NCBI GenBank assembly: GCA_029204225.1
Contig: CM055107.1
Location: forward strand, 22,448,178-22,512,177
Length of the DNA stretch: 64,000 nt
Source of the DNA: Diphasiastrum complanatum
Lineage: Eukaryota; Streptophyta; Lycopodiopsida; Lycopodiales; Lycopodiaceae
Reading direction: 5' to 3'
Shown here in pieces: positions 11,571-22,577 of the stretch. Positions within the stretch are counted from its first letter, which is position 1. Every line of letters begins with the position of its first letter. The translations under genes were made by a program, and so were the position numbers. The notes below the pieces were generated by a model that was not told the origin of the DNA, did no database searches, and saw nothing but the letters and a program-made list of their open reading frames with translations.

Positions 11571-12410
11571 CTAATGGTCTTGTGTCCAATGGTTTTCAAC
11601 AGATTTTTTTAATAAACTTGTTAAAGGAGTTACTATTATAGCATAATTTTTAATTATCCTCCGATAGTAACCTACATGACCTAGAAAACCTCTAAGCTCT
11701 TTTAAATTGGTTGGTTCTAATAATTCTAAAATCATTTTTATTTTTTCGATGTCGGCTTGTATACCATCCTTCAAAATTTTATGTCCTAAAAGGATTCCTT
11801 CCCTCATCCCAAAGTAACACTTAGCTGGATGCAGTTTAAGAGATGTCTCTTGATATCTTTCAATGTTTTCTCTAATGTATCTAAATGGTTTTTGGTTGAT
11901 GAATAGACACAAAAGTCATCCATAAAAATTTCTAAAAACTTTCTTAATTTTTTTTGAAAAATATTTGTCATCATACGTTGGAATGTGGCAGGTGCATAGA
12001 CCAAAGGGCATTCGCATATATGCGTACGTCCCCCAATCAGTGGTGAAAGTTATTTTGGATCTATCTTCCTCTTTTATAAAAACTTGGTTATAACCTGAGA
12101 GTCCATCTAAAAAACTATAACGTTCATGACCAGCTACTTGGTCAAGAATGGTATTTGTATACGGTAGAGGATGATAATCCTTTGCTGTAGCAGCATTTAG
12201 TTTCCTAAAATCCTGACAAACCCTAATCTTGCCCGTCTTCTTCTTAGGTACTATAACTATTGGTGATACCCACTCACTGCTTAGAACTTGATATATAATA
12301 CCCGCTCTAAGACATCTATCTAATTCGTCTTTTACTAATAAGGAGTACTTTGGATTCAATCTATACTGATGCTGTCTAACAGGTATTGTTCCCTGAATGA
12401 GATCTATTCT
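11571..12410 (-). pseudogene. Athila-like gypsy reverse transcriptase
   Basis: Conserved RT blocks run in order: VKDELDRCLRAGIIY, SEWVSPIVIVPKKKTGKIRV, DFRKLNAATAKDYHPLPY, FLDGLSGYNQVFI, MPFGLC, then after a frameshift near 12000 APATFQRMM and FMDDFCVYS (FMDD in place of YMDD), and the connection region RGFLGHVGYYRRII. The frameshift near 12000 and a stop at 11571 break the frame. The homologous region in the plus-strand copy at 57.4-58.1 kb ends before the FMDD box. Confidence 0.93.
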
Positions 12411-12502
12411 ATGTTCGTCCCTCCTATTAAATCATCCATCGACCAAGCAAACACGTTTTGGTATTTTTGAAGAAGCAATATATACTCTTCACGTTCTTGG
12501 TT

Positions 12503-13760
12503 CTATTGGTGTTTATATAGATTCAAAGTCATACCTTTATTGATTTCTATTTCTACATAATCTGTTTTATCTATCATCCCCTCGGTCAGACTTGCTCTGG
12601 TTTCACCCAGAACTTCTCTTGACTTGGATGTTATCGGTATTTCTTCTTCCTCATCAATCTCATAGCATTCTATGAAATTGATCCATGACTCAGCATGTCT
12701 AGCTAACTCCTCACCCCATCTCAAAAGGTGACCCCCTATTGGACTGGCTGTGAGAATGCTTGGAAAAAATATTTGTTTGGTAGACCAATTTATAATAGCA
12801 TCTGCTTGATATAACCATGGTCTTCCAAATAATATTGAATAAGGTGGTGTATCTATTGGATCTATGACAAGGAAATTCATAACAAACGTCTCCGTCTCTA
12901 TAATCACGTTAATACCTCTTAGCTCACCTACTGGTATACATTTAGTCGCGTCCGCTAAATGGATTTTGTGATAAGTGATAGGCTGTATCTAGTTCTCTAA
13001 TCCTAATTCTTTAACCATTGTTTTCGTTACTAGATTGATACTGGATCCTGATTCTATTAGTATTCTATCTATAGTCTGATCTCTTATGATCACACTAATC
13101 TCTGGAACTCCACAATCTCCTCTATCTACATATTCTACTCTATTACTGTATGCAGGTATACTTAGTGTGGCTAACCTCTCCCCTTCCTCAGTCCCTACTG
13201 ACTGAAGCTCTTCTTCCTTCGAAGTATAGCTCGAGGAAGATGTAGGTGTCTCGCCTTCGTACTTATCTTCTTCCCATGATATGGAAATTCTTTTATGACT
13301 TTTTCTTGTCGGTGTCTCCATCTGGTCTCTGAAGGTAATCTCCTTTTTCTTCCAGTGGGTTATAACATTGGCCTGATAGAGCCATGGTCGTCCTAATAAC
13401 ACTTTATATGACGATTGTCTCATAGTTTCTAGTATTATAAAATCCATAAGAAACTTATGGTCTCCAATATAAACTGTGACCTGAGATAGTTCTCATATTG
13501 GTGATCTTCTAGTTGCATCGGCTAACCTTAAATGTCTTAAAGTGGGTGCTATTCTATGATGAATGCCTAATTCATATGTCGTCTCTTCAGTCATTATATT
13601 TACACTAGATCCGAAATCTATGGGTACATTATCTAAGATGCAGCCATTAATTACTATCTGAATCTCTGGTTGGCCTTCATCACAGTAATTAGCTAATCCT
13701 AAGTTGATTACTGGTAACTTTGCTTTTCTTCTCTTTTTATTTTGCAAGAATTACTTAATT
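12503..13760 (-). pseudogene. gypsy protease region with two tandem retropepsin-like domains
   Basis: Two protease-like units follow each other. Unit 1 (about 13700-13330) reads GQPEIQIVINGC, IDFGSSVNIM (active-site triad D-F-G), HLRLADATRRSPI and LLGRPWLYQANVI. Unit 2 (about 13120-12760) reads GVPEISVIIRDQ, IESGSSINLV (E-S-G), IHLADATKCIPVGEL and ILFGRPWLYQADAI. The two align block by block and are joined by a Ser/Glu-rich linker. Both units are also present in the plus-strand relative (56.4-57.4 kb), where unit 1 has D-S-G, so the duplication predates both insertions. Stops lie near 13493 and 12989. After unit 2 comes an acidic linker leading into RT. Confidence 0.85.
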
Positions 13761-14008
13761 TCTTTCTTATAATATTGGTTATTGTCTAATAACTGTTTAA
13801 AGGTTATATTAGGCATTCTAGAAACAAGGTCTTCTACAATATTATAAGAACGGTTTCTAAGTGGTGACAGATCTCTAAGTATCTCGTTACTTATAACTGG
13901 ATCTAAAAATGTCATTTTTTTAACTTGTCTAGTTTCTTCGTCTAAAAGCTTCTTAGCTTCTGAACTAATATCAACATTATAATGTTTTCCATTAGACTTA
14001 TCAAGACT

Positions 14009-15411
14009 TCATTCTTTATTAGTAGGATTTTTTACTAACTGTTCTGTGAACTTCGCTTTTTCTGTCGCGTTTTTTGCAGTTCTCGCAATTTTTGCCTTAG
14101 TTTTCTTCTTACCTTTAAGTGTTAAAGAATCTTTACTACTTCTTGTAGTTACTTTATTTATCTTTTTCTCCAAATCTGGCCATTGATGATCTTGATCTAA
14201 TAATTCAGACTCTACTTCTATCCTCTGAACTATCATGTCAGTGTTAGTCTTAGATGGCCGAAGGTCGTCTTCCCTAGGTGAGTTTACAAACCTTGGTTTA
14301 GACCGTGGCTGTTGTGGCTGAGGACATTCAGCTGTGACATGCCTGTCGCCTTTACAGTTAGCACAGAGTGGCACATATCCTGCTGATCTCCTGGGTTCAG
14401 GACAATCAAGTGAATAGTGACCCGGGGCTCCGCAATTGTAGCACGAACCCCTTACTCTGGTCAGTGGAGTGGAATCTCGTGTTGTGCCCCTTCGCAAAAT
14501 AGTGTACTGTTGATTAGTACGTTGTTTTGGTATCATAGTTTTTTGGTTAGTAGGAGTTTCAGTATAAGCTACCTCCTCATGATTATTAATCGGACAGAGG
14601 AATAGTTCCTCTTCTAAATAATTAGTCTGTAAACTTGGTCCATTTTCTTAGGCAAACCACCCAAGAACCATTCATTTTGCATAGGAACTGGATACTGGGC
14701 TCCTAACTTTCCTATTAAATTCTTAACCCTACGAGTATATTTCCTAAGTGATTCCTTTGGCTTTTTCTCAACAGAGTTTAGCCGAGCCAACAATCTAGTG
14801 GAATATCCTATCTCCCTAAACTGTTTAAGGAATGCTGCTTTTAAAGCGTTCCAAGTATTAACTGTTTTTGGTACTAATTGACTGTACCAAATCCTAGCCT
14901 ACTTCCGTAGAAGACCTGACAAAATTTTAACTTTATCCTCATCCGTATGCTCTTTATTTGCTATGGTAATGGATTCAAATTGCGACAAATAACTATCCGC
15001 ATCTTCAGAAGATGATGTCTTAAAAAAATTGTATCTGATTTTTGTAGATGTGGGTGGTGCTGGATTAGCCATATTAATAGATGGTGGTGAACTAGATGAA
15101 CTTGGAGGATCTGAATCTAAACTTCGCTCAGACAAAGATTCCAAACTTGGTTCGGAAGTAGAATCAGACAAATCTGATTCAGGTGAATCTGTAGAACTTG
15201 GTGTTTTAACATATCTTTCCTCAAATGAATCTACAAATGCTGTAGTAGCGTGTAGAAGATCATTAAATGCTTCAGGTGTTAATCTTGCTCTAACTGGTGA
15301 ATTTTGCAAATTCTGCAAATACAAATCTCTAGACTTCCTATATGCTTCTAAACGTTGTGCACGCTCTAAACGCTCCTGTTCAATAGTTGCTTGAGAGTAC
15401 GTTCTTGGCAT
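14009..15411 (-). pseudogene. Athila-like gypsy gag with two CCHC knuckles
   Basis: It starts MPRTYSQATIEQERLERAQR at 15411. A Ser/Glu/Asp-rich linker follows, then the gag core (RIWYSQLVPKTVNTWNALK, AAFLKQFREIGYSTRLLARL, VPMQNEWFLGGLPKKM). Then come two intact zinc knuckles, CYNCGAPGHYSLDC and CANCKGDRHVTAEC, and a basic tail. The stop at about 14898 is TAG where the plus-strand copy keeps CAG (near 54820), showing a C-to-T change. Compared with that copy, about 0.5 kb between gag core and the first knuckle is missing here, removing an additional knuckle-like motif. Confidence 0.9.
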
Positions 15412-15477
15412 GCATTACATGAGAAAGATTTGTAGATGTAATACACTCAAAAATATTGCAAAAGGTGAAATTCAACT

Positions 15478-15494
15478 CCCCGGCAACGGCACCA
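15478..15494 (-). other. tRNA-Asp primer-binding site
   Basis: The minus strand reads TGGTGCCGTTGCCGGGG, one mismatch from the perfect tRNA-Asp site. It abuts the LTR to the right and the gag leader to the left. Confidence 0.85.
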
Positions 15495-16432
15495 AATAAT
15501 CTCATCTTTTGCATGGTAAATGTATATATGATGGTAAACAGACTGGTATGTATAAAATTCACAACAAATACTACAGCGACATAACTGGTTATCCAAAGAT
15601 ATTTGGGAAATTGGCATCCAGGAACACCAATGATGAAACGTTTTGGTCAAGGTCTATAGATGTAAGGATTACTTTATCTTTCAGGCTCTTCAAGCATTAA
15701 GGAAACAGTCAGAACTGACAACAACTAGCAATTAGATTCAGTAAGCAGAATCACATTAGCTAAGGATTCTTCTTAATCAAACACAGAGAATTAGTCTTTA
15801 TCGTAGAAAGCAAACAAAACAGAGCCTCAAACAATCCCGTTATCTGAGCATATAGCTCATTTAGAAATGAAAGAAGGTCTGCTAAGAAATAATGCTTAAC
15901 AGCTTCAGCTAATACCCTGCACACATTAGTCAGAATTGTTACTTGCTGGTGTTGCCTGGAAATCCATGTTAGAGTAGCTGAAATTAAGTATAATATAAGA
16001 AATGTGTGTGACGCAAACAGATTAGTATAACAATCATCCACAGATCATATAGAGTGTGTTTGCACATATGATAAGAAGTAATTCTGTGAAAGATAGCAGA
16101 AGGAAAATAATGCTCAAGCTATAGGAACTCGCTCTTCTCTCTATTGATACTCAGCTCTGCATAGAAATGCGTCAGTACAATGGCACGAAGTGTTGACCTT
16201 ATAGGAACGATCACCGACCTCAATGTCGTTTACAAACCGTTAAATGTCGGTTCTGGACTTCTATTGCGTCTCTTTAGAACGTCGCAACTTCTACTTAAAA
16301 TATGAATTTACAAAGTGCGAAATAGGCCTTTACATGTATTTAGGCACTATAGCACATTTTACATATATGGAAATTGAAAATTTTTACAATATATGACATA
16401 ACTCGGATAATGTGAAATCATAGGTCTCCACG
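15495..16432 (-). repeat. 5' LTR of the 6.6-16.4 kb Athila-like element
   Basis: The boundaries come from comparison with the inverted, related LTR at 53110-54203. Shared blocks include the right end (TGGAGACCTATGATTTCACA on the minus strand against TGGAGCCTCATGATTCCACA) and the block around TGTGCTATAGTGCC. This copy lacks the last 85 or so bases next to the PBS that the other copy has, and has only a short GAGAGA where the other has a 96-bp GA array. Confidence 0.8.
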
Positions 16433-16809
16433 CGCGCATGTAGAACTGGATTTTTGGCAAGGTGAATGCAGTTTAATTGTCGCAAGATATAGTAGTCACA
16501 TCCACCTATGGTTGACCTAAATCCACAAGCAATCTTTGTAACCATACCACAAGATATAGTAGTCACATCCACCGGTGGTTGACCTTAATCCACAAGCAAT
16601 CTTCGTAACCATACTGCTTCTTGTGTAGCATTGTTGAGTGCCCGATATTCAGCTTCCGTCGAGGATAAGACTACTGTAGGTTGCTTTTTGCTGCTCCATG
16701 AAACTGCAGCTGTACCTCTCATATAGGTTAGGAAATCCCTCACAAATATGAAAAAAGATAGTGAAAACCGAAACAATTTATTTTTTTTCACTATTGTTTG
16801 TATGATCAT
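16433..16809 (-). pseudogene. copia RNase H C-terminal fragment
   Basis: The reading gives RGTAAVSWSSKKQPTVVLSS, TEAEYRALNNATQEAVWL and RRLLVD, then after an internal duplication CIHLAKNPVLHARVE. This is the end of a Ty1/copia RNase H. The reading stops where the gypsy LTR begins (16432), so the gypsy element probably inserted into this copia copy. The RT, which should lie just upstream on this strand, is missing between 16810 and 16955. Confidence 0.85.
16483..16616 (-). repeat. 67-bp tandem duplication inside copia RNase H
   Basis: CAAGATATAGTAGTCACATC begins at 16483 and again at 16550, with a few differences between the units. The period of 67 is not a multiple of three, so it shifts the reading frame. 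Confidence 0.9.
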
Positions 16810-16954
16810 TCATCATCGTTTCTCTCATGCAGGATCTTCTAAGCTCTCCCTGCTCACTAGATTCGGGGAGTATCTCCCTTCTTTGCATCATTTGCGACTG
16901 ATAAGTATCATTTAGGTACTCTCTTGGGAGCTTCAGCATTTGGCTTGCCTTTGT

Positions 16955-18260
16955 CTATTTGATCTTCCACATCAAAATCCACTTTTTTCTTGACCTGTAC
17001 TTTTGCTCCCTCATCAAAAGTTCAGTGATTACTTCAGATTGTACACCTTGACCCATCTCGTCAAATGTAACATCCCTCGAAATTACAAGCTTTTGTGCAT
17101 TTGTGTCATACATTTTGTATGCCTTGGTCTTCTCATCATATCCAAGAAAAATACACTTGACAGCTTTTGCATCCAACATCCTTCATTTCTCATTAGGAAT
17201 ATGAGCGTAAGCATCACAACCAAATACTCTCAAATGAGAAATATTAGGTTTCTTTCTAGTAAAAGCTTCATGAGGTGTCTTACCTTTCACAAATATGGTA
17301 GGACACCGATTCAGGATGTGTGTAGTTGTGTTGCAAGCTTCTGCCCAAAAGGTGTTTGGTAAACCCTTGCTTTTGAGCATTGCCCTTGCCATCTCAACAA
17401 TGGATCTATTATTTTGTTCTGCAACTTCGTTTTGTTGTGGTGAATATGGTGTTGTGCCCCTTGATCCCTTGATCCGTGCAAAAATCAATAAATTCTATCG
17501 AAAAGTACTCACCACCTCCATTAGATCTCAAAGTCTTGATGCAACTTCCTGTTTGCTTTTCAACTAACACCTTGAATTCTCTCAACTTAGCAAAAGCATA
17601 TGATTTCTTGCTTATAAAATAAATCCAAATGCATCTGCTATAATTATCAATGAAGGTAATAAAGTAATAGCAGCCACTAAGGGATCTAGTCTGCATTGGT
17701 CCACATAAATTAATGTGGACAAGATCGAGGATGCCACTGGCTCTCCTTGCTCCACTTTTGGAAAACCTCTCTTTGTGTTGTTTTCCCAAAATGCAACCTT
17801 CATAGATTTTTCCTTCAATTGAAATATTCGGCAATCCAATAACTAGATTACCTCTTTTGAGCACTAATATGACCAAATCGTTGATGCCAAAGATCACAAC
17901 TATCAACGATGCTTACCATAGCTTGAGCAAAAGATCTCACATTCAATTTGTAGAGTCGATTCCCGTTGACTCTAGCTCCTACAACAATCACTTTGTAGTG
18001 ATTCTTGATGTCTTTGACAAGACATTTGTTGCTATCAAACTCAACCTTGAGTTGTTGATCAGCCATCGTCCCAATAGATAGTAGATTGTTAGCTAAGCCA
18101 GGTACCGCTTTATCATCCCGCTGGCTAACTTCACGGGTACTACTCCAAATCCTTTAACATATAACAACTGGCCATCAGCTTGGCCAACTTCATCTCCATT
18201 GTGGATTTTCTTGAATTCTGAAAACCACTCCTTCCTTGAAATCATGTGCTTGGATGCTCT
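16955..18260 (-). pseudogene. copia protease remnant, GAG-pre-integrase and integrase
   Basis: From right to left on the minus strand: a protease remnant YIDSRASKHM in which the active-site Gly of DSGAS is Arg; LLYVKGFGVVPVKLASG; the pre-integrase domain with NRLYKLNV and DLWHQRFGHIS; the integrase core with HINLCGPMQTRS, TFIDNYSRCIWIYF and TLRSNGGGEY (Ser-Asn replacing Ser-Asp), YSPQQNEVAEQNNRSIVEMA; and the linker CIFLGYDEKTKAYKMYD with VISRDVTFDE. Two frame changes occur near 17480 and 17870. The loss of the integrase second Asp suggests long inactivity. Confidence 0.9.
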
Positions 18261-18272
18261 ACTATCGATATA

Positions 18273-19178
18273 CTAGGTATTCTTGGTTTCATCACTTGTC
18301 ATTAATGCTATAATGAACAAGTTTGAACTCTCACCTGTGCCATCTTCATATTGATCATCATCAAATTTTGTTTGATCAGCATAATTGTCTTCATAATGAT
18401 CATCATCAAATTGATGTTGATCAACATAATTGCTTGCTTGCCATTTGCCTTTTCTTTGTGCTATCTCCTTTTGTTTCTTGAAGCATTCACACTCCCAATG
18501 GCCTGGTTTGTTGCAGTACCTACAATTTCCAGGTTTATTTTGCCTAGAATAGTCGTGTCCTTGACCTCGGCCTTGATTCCAATTGCCTCGATTCGGACTA
18601 TCATTGACTTGCTCATGCAATTGTTGAAATGGTCCCCGGCTTGAGTTTCCTCCTCTCGATTGATACCTTTCACGGCCAAATCTTCCACCTCGTCCTCTAA
18701 CTACAAGAGCTTGATCATAGCCCCTGTTGTAATGATTCAAGTTCTCTTGACGTTGCTCTTCTTGCAAAAGAAATCCACCTAGTTCTTCATAGGTTGGAGG
18801 GTTCCCTCTTGTGGCTATACTCGTCACAAACATCTGATGTGACTCACTAAGACTATTCAATGTCAATTGCAGGATCTCACGATCCTGAACTCGCTCTCCA
18901 ACAACAATTGATTGATCATGAATCTCCTTTACCTTCAATAGGTGATCAACAATGGTTGCACCGTAATCCATTCGTAATGTGTGCAACTTTGTCTTCAGGA
19001 ATAACACTCGAGATGTAGATGTGTTTGTGGTCTCAAAAAATGCCTTCAATGTATCCCACACTTCTTTCGGTCCTTTTGAATTCGAAATGTAGGGAATAAT
19101 TGCATCTCTAAATGATAGGTTGATGACATTTTGTGCTTTTCGTTTTTCTCCTGTCAAATGCCCGCTGATCTTCTTCAA
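18273..19178 (-). pseudogene. copia gag (UBN2-type)
   Basis: An open frame of 301 residues carries the copia gag fold region (VWDTLKAFFETTNTSTSRVL, KLHTLRMDYGATIVDHL, LLQEEQRQENLNHYN), an Arg/Gly-rich stretch, and an intact knuckle CRYCNKPGHWECEC. The N-terminal 60 or so residues lie in another frame to the right. A protease remnant follows directly. It belongs with the PBS at 19605. Confidence 0.88.
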
Positions 19179-19604
19179 TCACTGGCCTTGTCTCTTCATC
19201 TGTCACGATCTCCCATAGTTCCTTTTCCATCAAAATGTTCTTCAGTTTGAATTTTCAAACTGCATAGTTGCCGGCTCCTTCCAATTTGCTCGACTCATTG
19301 AGGACATTCTCTCGCTTAGAGTTTCCATTATTGGATAGATGAATCCGGATCGCAGAAAAATGGCTCCGTCTGAGCAACAACTTGTCTCCAAATTTATCAC
19401 AGCACAGAACTGTATATTCTTGGTTGTACACTTGATATCGGTTCAATGCACGGGTGTACTAAAACCTGCAAGCTACACTAAGAAGGATTTCTCCCAGCCA
19501 TTTTTGCCTCTCCAAGCTTTCACCTCCTGTGAAGGACTTTCTCACTTAATTACGGAGCCTGTGACAAGCTGTATCCATTGATCAGAAACGCGGGACTATC
19601 GTCG

Positions 19605-19900
19605 CTTTGATACCATGTCAATAACCATTTAAGCAGCATTAAGCATTCACCATAAGCATTCACCGAGAAGCAAAAGAAGAACACGCAACATCACACTTTC
19701 ACTCTCACTCTTGCTATTGCATACTGAATGTAAAATGTACAAATAAACTATGAACCCTAATAGAGAGAGAAAACCTAGGAGTAGACTAATAGACTAGCCT
19801 ACGGCTAGTTATAGCTAGTAACAGTTGTCAACAATAAAGTACATCGTGAATAGTAACTAAGAAGTGTAACAATGAAGTTTGTCGTTAATTTTTAACAAGC
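19605..19900 (-). mobile_element. copia PBS and 5' LTR
   Basis: GCTTTGATACCA (19605-19616) is the complement of TGGTATCAAAGC, one base off the initiator tRNA-Met site. The LTR begins TGTCAATAACC at 19618. Its other end is not sharply defined; composition changes to GC-rich at about 19905. It contains a short direct repeat, AAGCATTCACC, near 19635-19665. Confidence 0.6.
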
Positions 19901-20260
19901 TATGTTTCTACATCTACCTTGGGGCGTGGGCTATGCACGGTTCGCTGGCCCCGTAGTGTAGGAAGTTGGCGCCCCCCCGGGGGCGCCAAAACCATAGGGG
20001 CGCGTTGCCCCCCTCCCTCCCCCCCCCCCTTCCCGCCAGCGCACCTTCCATTCAAAATGATGGGGATGTCGGGGTGAGGGGCTTGGCCGCAAGCTAGGTG
20101 GACTCCATCGAGTCGTCGGCCCCGAAACAACCCTGTGCCCCAAGGAGAATCGGGGGAGGAGAGCACGTGGGGGAGGGGGGGCTTCTTTTCAAGAGGCGTG
20201 CCCCCTCCCCCTACATATTCCCCTCTCACATAACTCCCCCCCCATCTTTTTAGTTGTTGT
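19901..20260. other. GC-rich island with perfect 24-base palindrome
   Basis: About 330 bases are strikingly GC-rich in an AT-rich setting, with long C and G runs. At 19966-19989 TTGGCGCCCCC and GGGGGCGCCAA form an 11-bp stem around CC. Long reading frames here come from composition and resemble nothing I know. It may be an LTR fragment or foldback element. Confidence 0.5.
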
Positions 20261-20689
20261 GTTATATATTTCAATGTTTTTTTTACTACTCTATGTTATA
20301 TGTGAATAATAAAAAACTTAGCCCCGGATTTGTACCACCACATGACACTGTTGAGTGCACCGTCCAGATTCCCGTTCTTGAACAACACTTTATGAGACAA
20401 TGGAGCCTACTCTCACACTTCATATCTTTTCATTTTTTGACATTTGTGGTTTAAAAATTTTTAGCTTAATTTTACCTAGCTGCCCAGATTGTAAACTCGG
20501 ACAACCTACGTGGCAATCCTTAGAGGGCCCTTTTGAAGCTCATATTTTCGGTAATGGTTGCACTCCCTTTTCTCAGAATACGTGACAAACAAATTTTCCT
20601 AGTAAGGGGAAGATAGTTGAATACATTAGTTGTACAATAAGAATAGTTCTACAAATGAATCATGCCAAGTCAGAGGTTTGATAGGTCAT

Positions 20690-20990
20690 TCAAAGCCGGA
20701 GTGCAAGATGGACTTGTCGTTTCTTCATTAGGGTGGAAAGTTCTTCAAAATATGCAAGATAATTGTCCTCCCACTTAATGTATAACTTCCAGAGGTTCGA
20801 ATAATAATAATCAATTAATTTATCTATCGGAGTTTCTTTAAATACTTTTGGATGTCCAACACCTTTGTATTTCATGTCAAAGCAAAACTCAGATGATGTT
20901 GCCTCTTGAAAGTCTCATTCGATTCTTTGAAGAAATTAATTTCTTTAATCTTGATATAGTTCTGCTGGCAGCTCGGTGACTCGCTTCGTA
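20690..20990 (-). pseudogene. C-terminal piece of Athila-like third ORF (second copy)
   Basis: The reading LWKLYIKWEDNYLAYFEE aligns with LWEICTDWEVNYSRYLEE in the ORF3 of the 6.6-16.4 kb element. Upstream residues RVTELPAELYQD continue in the same frame apart from stops. This is the 3' end of a second element whose integrase is at 23.2-23.8 kb. About 1.5 kb of other DNA separates it from its N-terminal part. Confidence 0.6.
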
Positions 20991-21053
20991 GAAATAGTTA
21001 GGGCGACAATGGTGTTTTTTGTTGTTTCTTGACTCAAAATCTTATAATAGATA

Positions 21054-21164
21054 ACGTGGGGGAGAAGGCTCTGGCTAAGGGCCTTCCTTGCTGGGAGGGT
21101 CCTTGCCTGAGGGCGGGCCCCGACCAGCAAGGAAGGCCCGAGGGCTCCGAGCCTTCCCCTACGT
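21054..21164. repeat. foldback: 40-bp imperfect inverted repeat
   Basis: The left arm ACGTGGGGGAGAAGGCTC... and the right arm ...GAGCCTTCCCCTACGT pair over about 40 bases, with a perfect core of GGGCCTTCCTTGCTGG against CCAGCAAGGAAGGCCC. The loop is about 30 bases. ACGT sits at both ends. It could be a small foldback transposon or a hairpin RNA source. Confidence 0.75.
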
Positions 21165-21376
21165 AATGCCATTGTGCGAAGATTTTTTTTTTTTCCGTTT
21201 TTTGGCCGTACGGTACGGCTGTACGCGTGGACCAGTTTTTTTTTTTTTTTGATTTTTTGCCGTTTTTTTTTTTTTTCGCAAATTTTTTTACGTTTGTGGT
21301 GGAATGTGGATGTGGACAGCCAGCCAATGACGGGCTGCCACATAGCACATGCACATTTCACCGGAGAGAGAACGTG

Positions 21377-21470
21377 CATTCCACTGGAGAGAGGAGAGAG
21401 AAAGTGATTCCACTGGAGAGAGGAGAGATAAAGTGAATTCCACTAGAGAGAGGAGAAAAGAGAAATTGGA
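21377..21470 (+). repeat. three-copy 31-bp minisatellite
   Basis: ATTCCACTGGAGAGAGGAGA begins near 21378 and 21409, with a diverged third copy (ATTCCACTAGAGAGAGGAGA) near 21439. It is purine-rich on the plus strand. Confidence 0.8.
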
Positions 21471-21479
21471 TGAACATTA

Positions 21480-22570
21480 TGCTATTGGAGGTGGTCCCAA
21501 AATACAAAGGACACCTGAGCATAAGGCATTACAGGCTGACCGTTACGTTTAGTTATTAGCAAGATTTTTAGCTACGTATGCACGTTATGTAGCTGTTTAA
21601 TTGTTTGATTGTCAGCTACTTCCTATTCGCGATAGAAGAGATCAAGTTTCGAGGTACAGATTAACTCTATGTTCTTGTCATTTAATCGCTTTGCATGTTC
21701 GCATTTCTGATAGCAATTGTCTACTTTTCTGTAATTCAGGATGGCGATGGTTTGTTGGCCATAGAATTGATTTGCACTTTTGCACTACCGATAGCAGTAC
21801 TGCAGACTAGCTTTAGCTCTATTTTATGTGCAATTCCGATTCTTTTAGGCTTTTTCTGCTCAGCTGTTTTCACCTTACTAAGTATTAAGTATTAGAGCCA
21901 GTCACGTATTCATCGTTAGAGTGCTTTTCTAGTGTATACAGGTATTTATGTACAGATCCAACCTGGTTTCCGTCGATTTGTGCGTAAGGTGGCAAGCTTT
22001 TACTATCTTTCCGTTGAAGGTCTGTAAATTCTGAACCAATTGGATTGAGGCGATCCTTTGCAACGTTCATGCGGGCTTGACGACGATCCTGTCATGCAGG
22101 GATTGGAATACTTCCATACTCTTACGATACTCCATTTCTGATCTCTATCTTCTTCTTTGTCTGATTTCGATGCCCCCCTGTATGGCTCTGGATCGCAATT
22201 CTGCTGCTGCTTTTTGCTTTTGATTTGGAAATTGGAAGCGAAAGAATATTCTTGTTTTAATTGGGTTGTATAATTTTTGTATGTATAAAAGTTTGTATAC
22301 ATACAAGTACAAATTCGCTTTACAAAAAGAGTGGCAGATTACGGGGTTTAAATAGTCTGTTTTAAGCCCGTTATCAGCAGGCCCTGCTAATAACGTTTGT
22401 AATTCATCGGCTTCTGCTTGCTGTCTTCCATATAAAGTTCACTACTTCTGTTGTGGACGAAAACAGATTTTGCAAAGCTGGATATAAAATGTGGTCAGCC
22501 AAATCATCAAAATCACAAACATTTTTTCGGGCATCTGCATCTTTATTCTCTTCATTTAGAAATTCCTCTT
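21480..22570. other. no gene recognised
   Basis: This stretch lies between two pieces of the same ORF3, so it is probably an insertion. Poly-T runs at 21180-21290 precede it. No PBS, TIR or coding signature is seen. Confidence 0.3.
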
Positions 22571-22577
22571 CTGTTGT

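Noticed and set aside
19900-20274. 124-residue minus-strand frame
   Set aside because: It spans the GC island and its palindrome. The Gly/Arg/Pro-rich translation reflects base composition.
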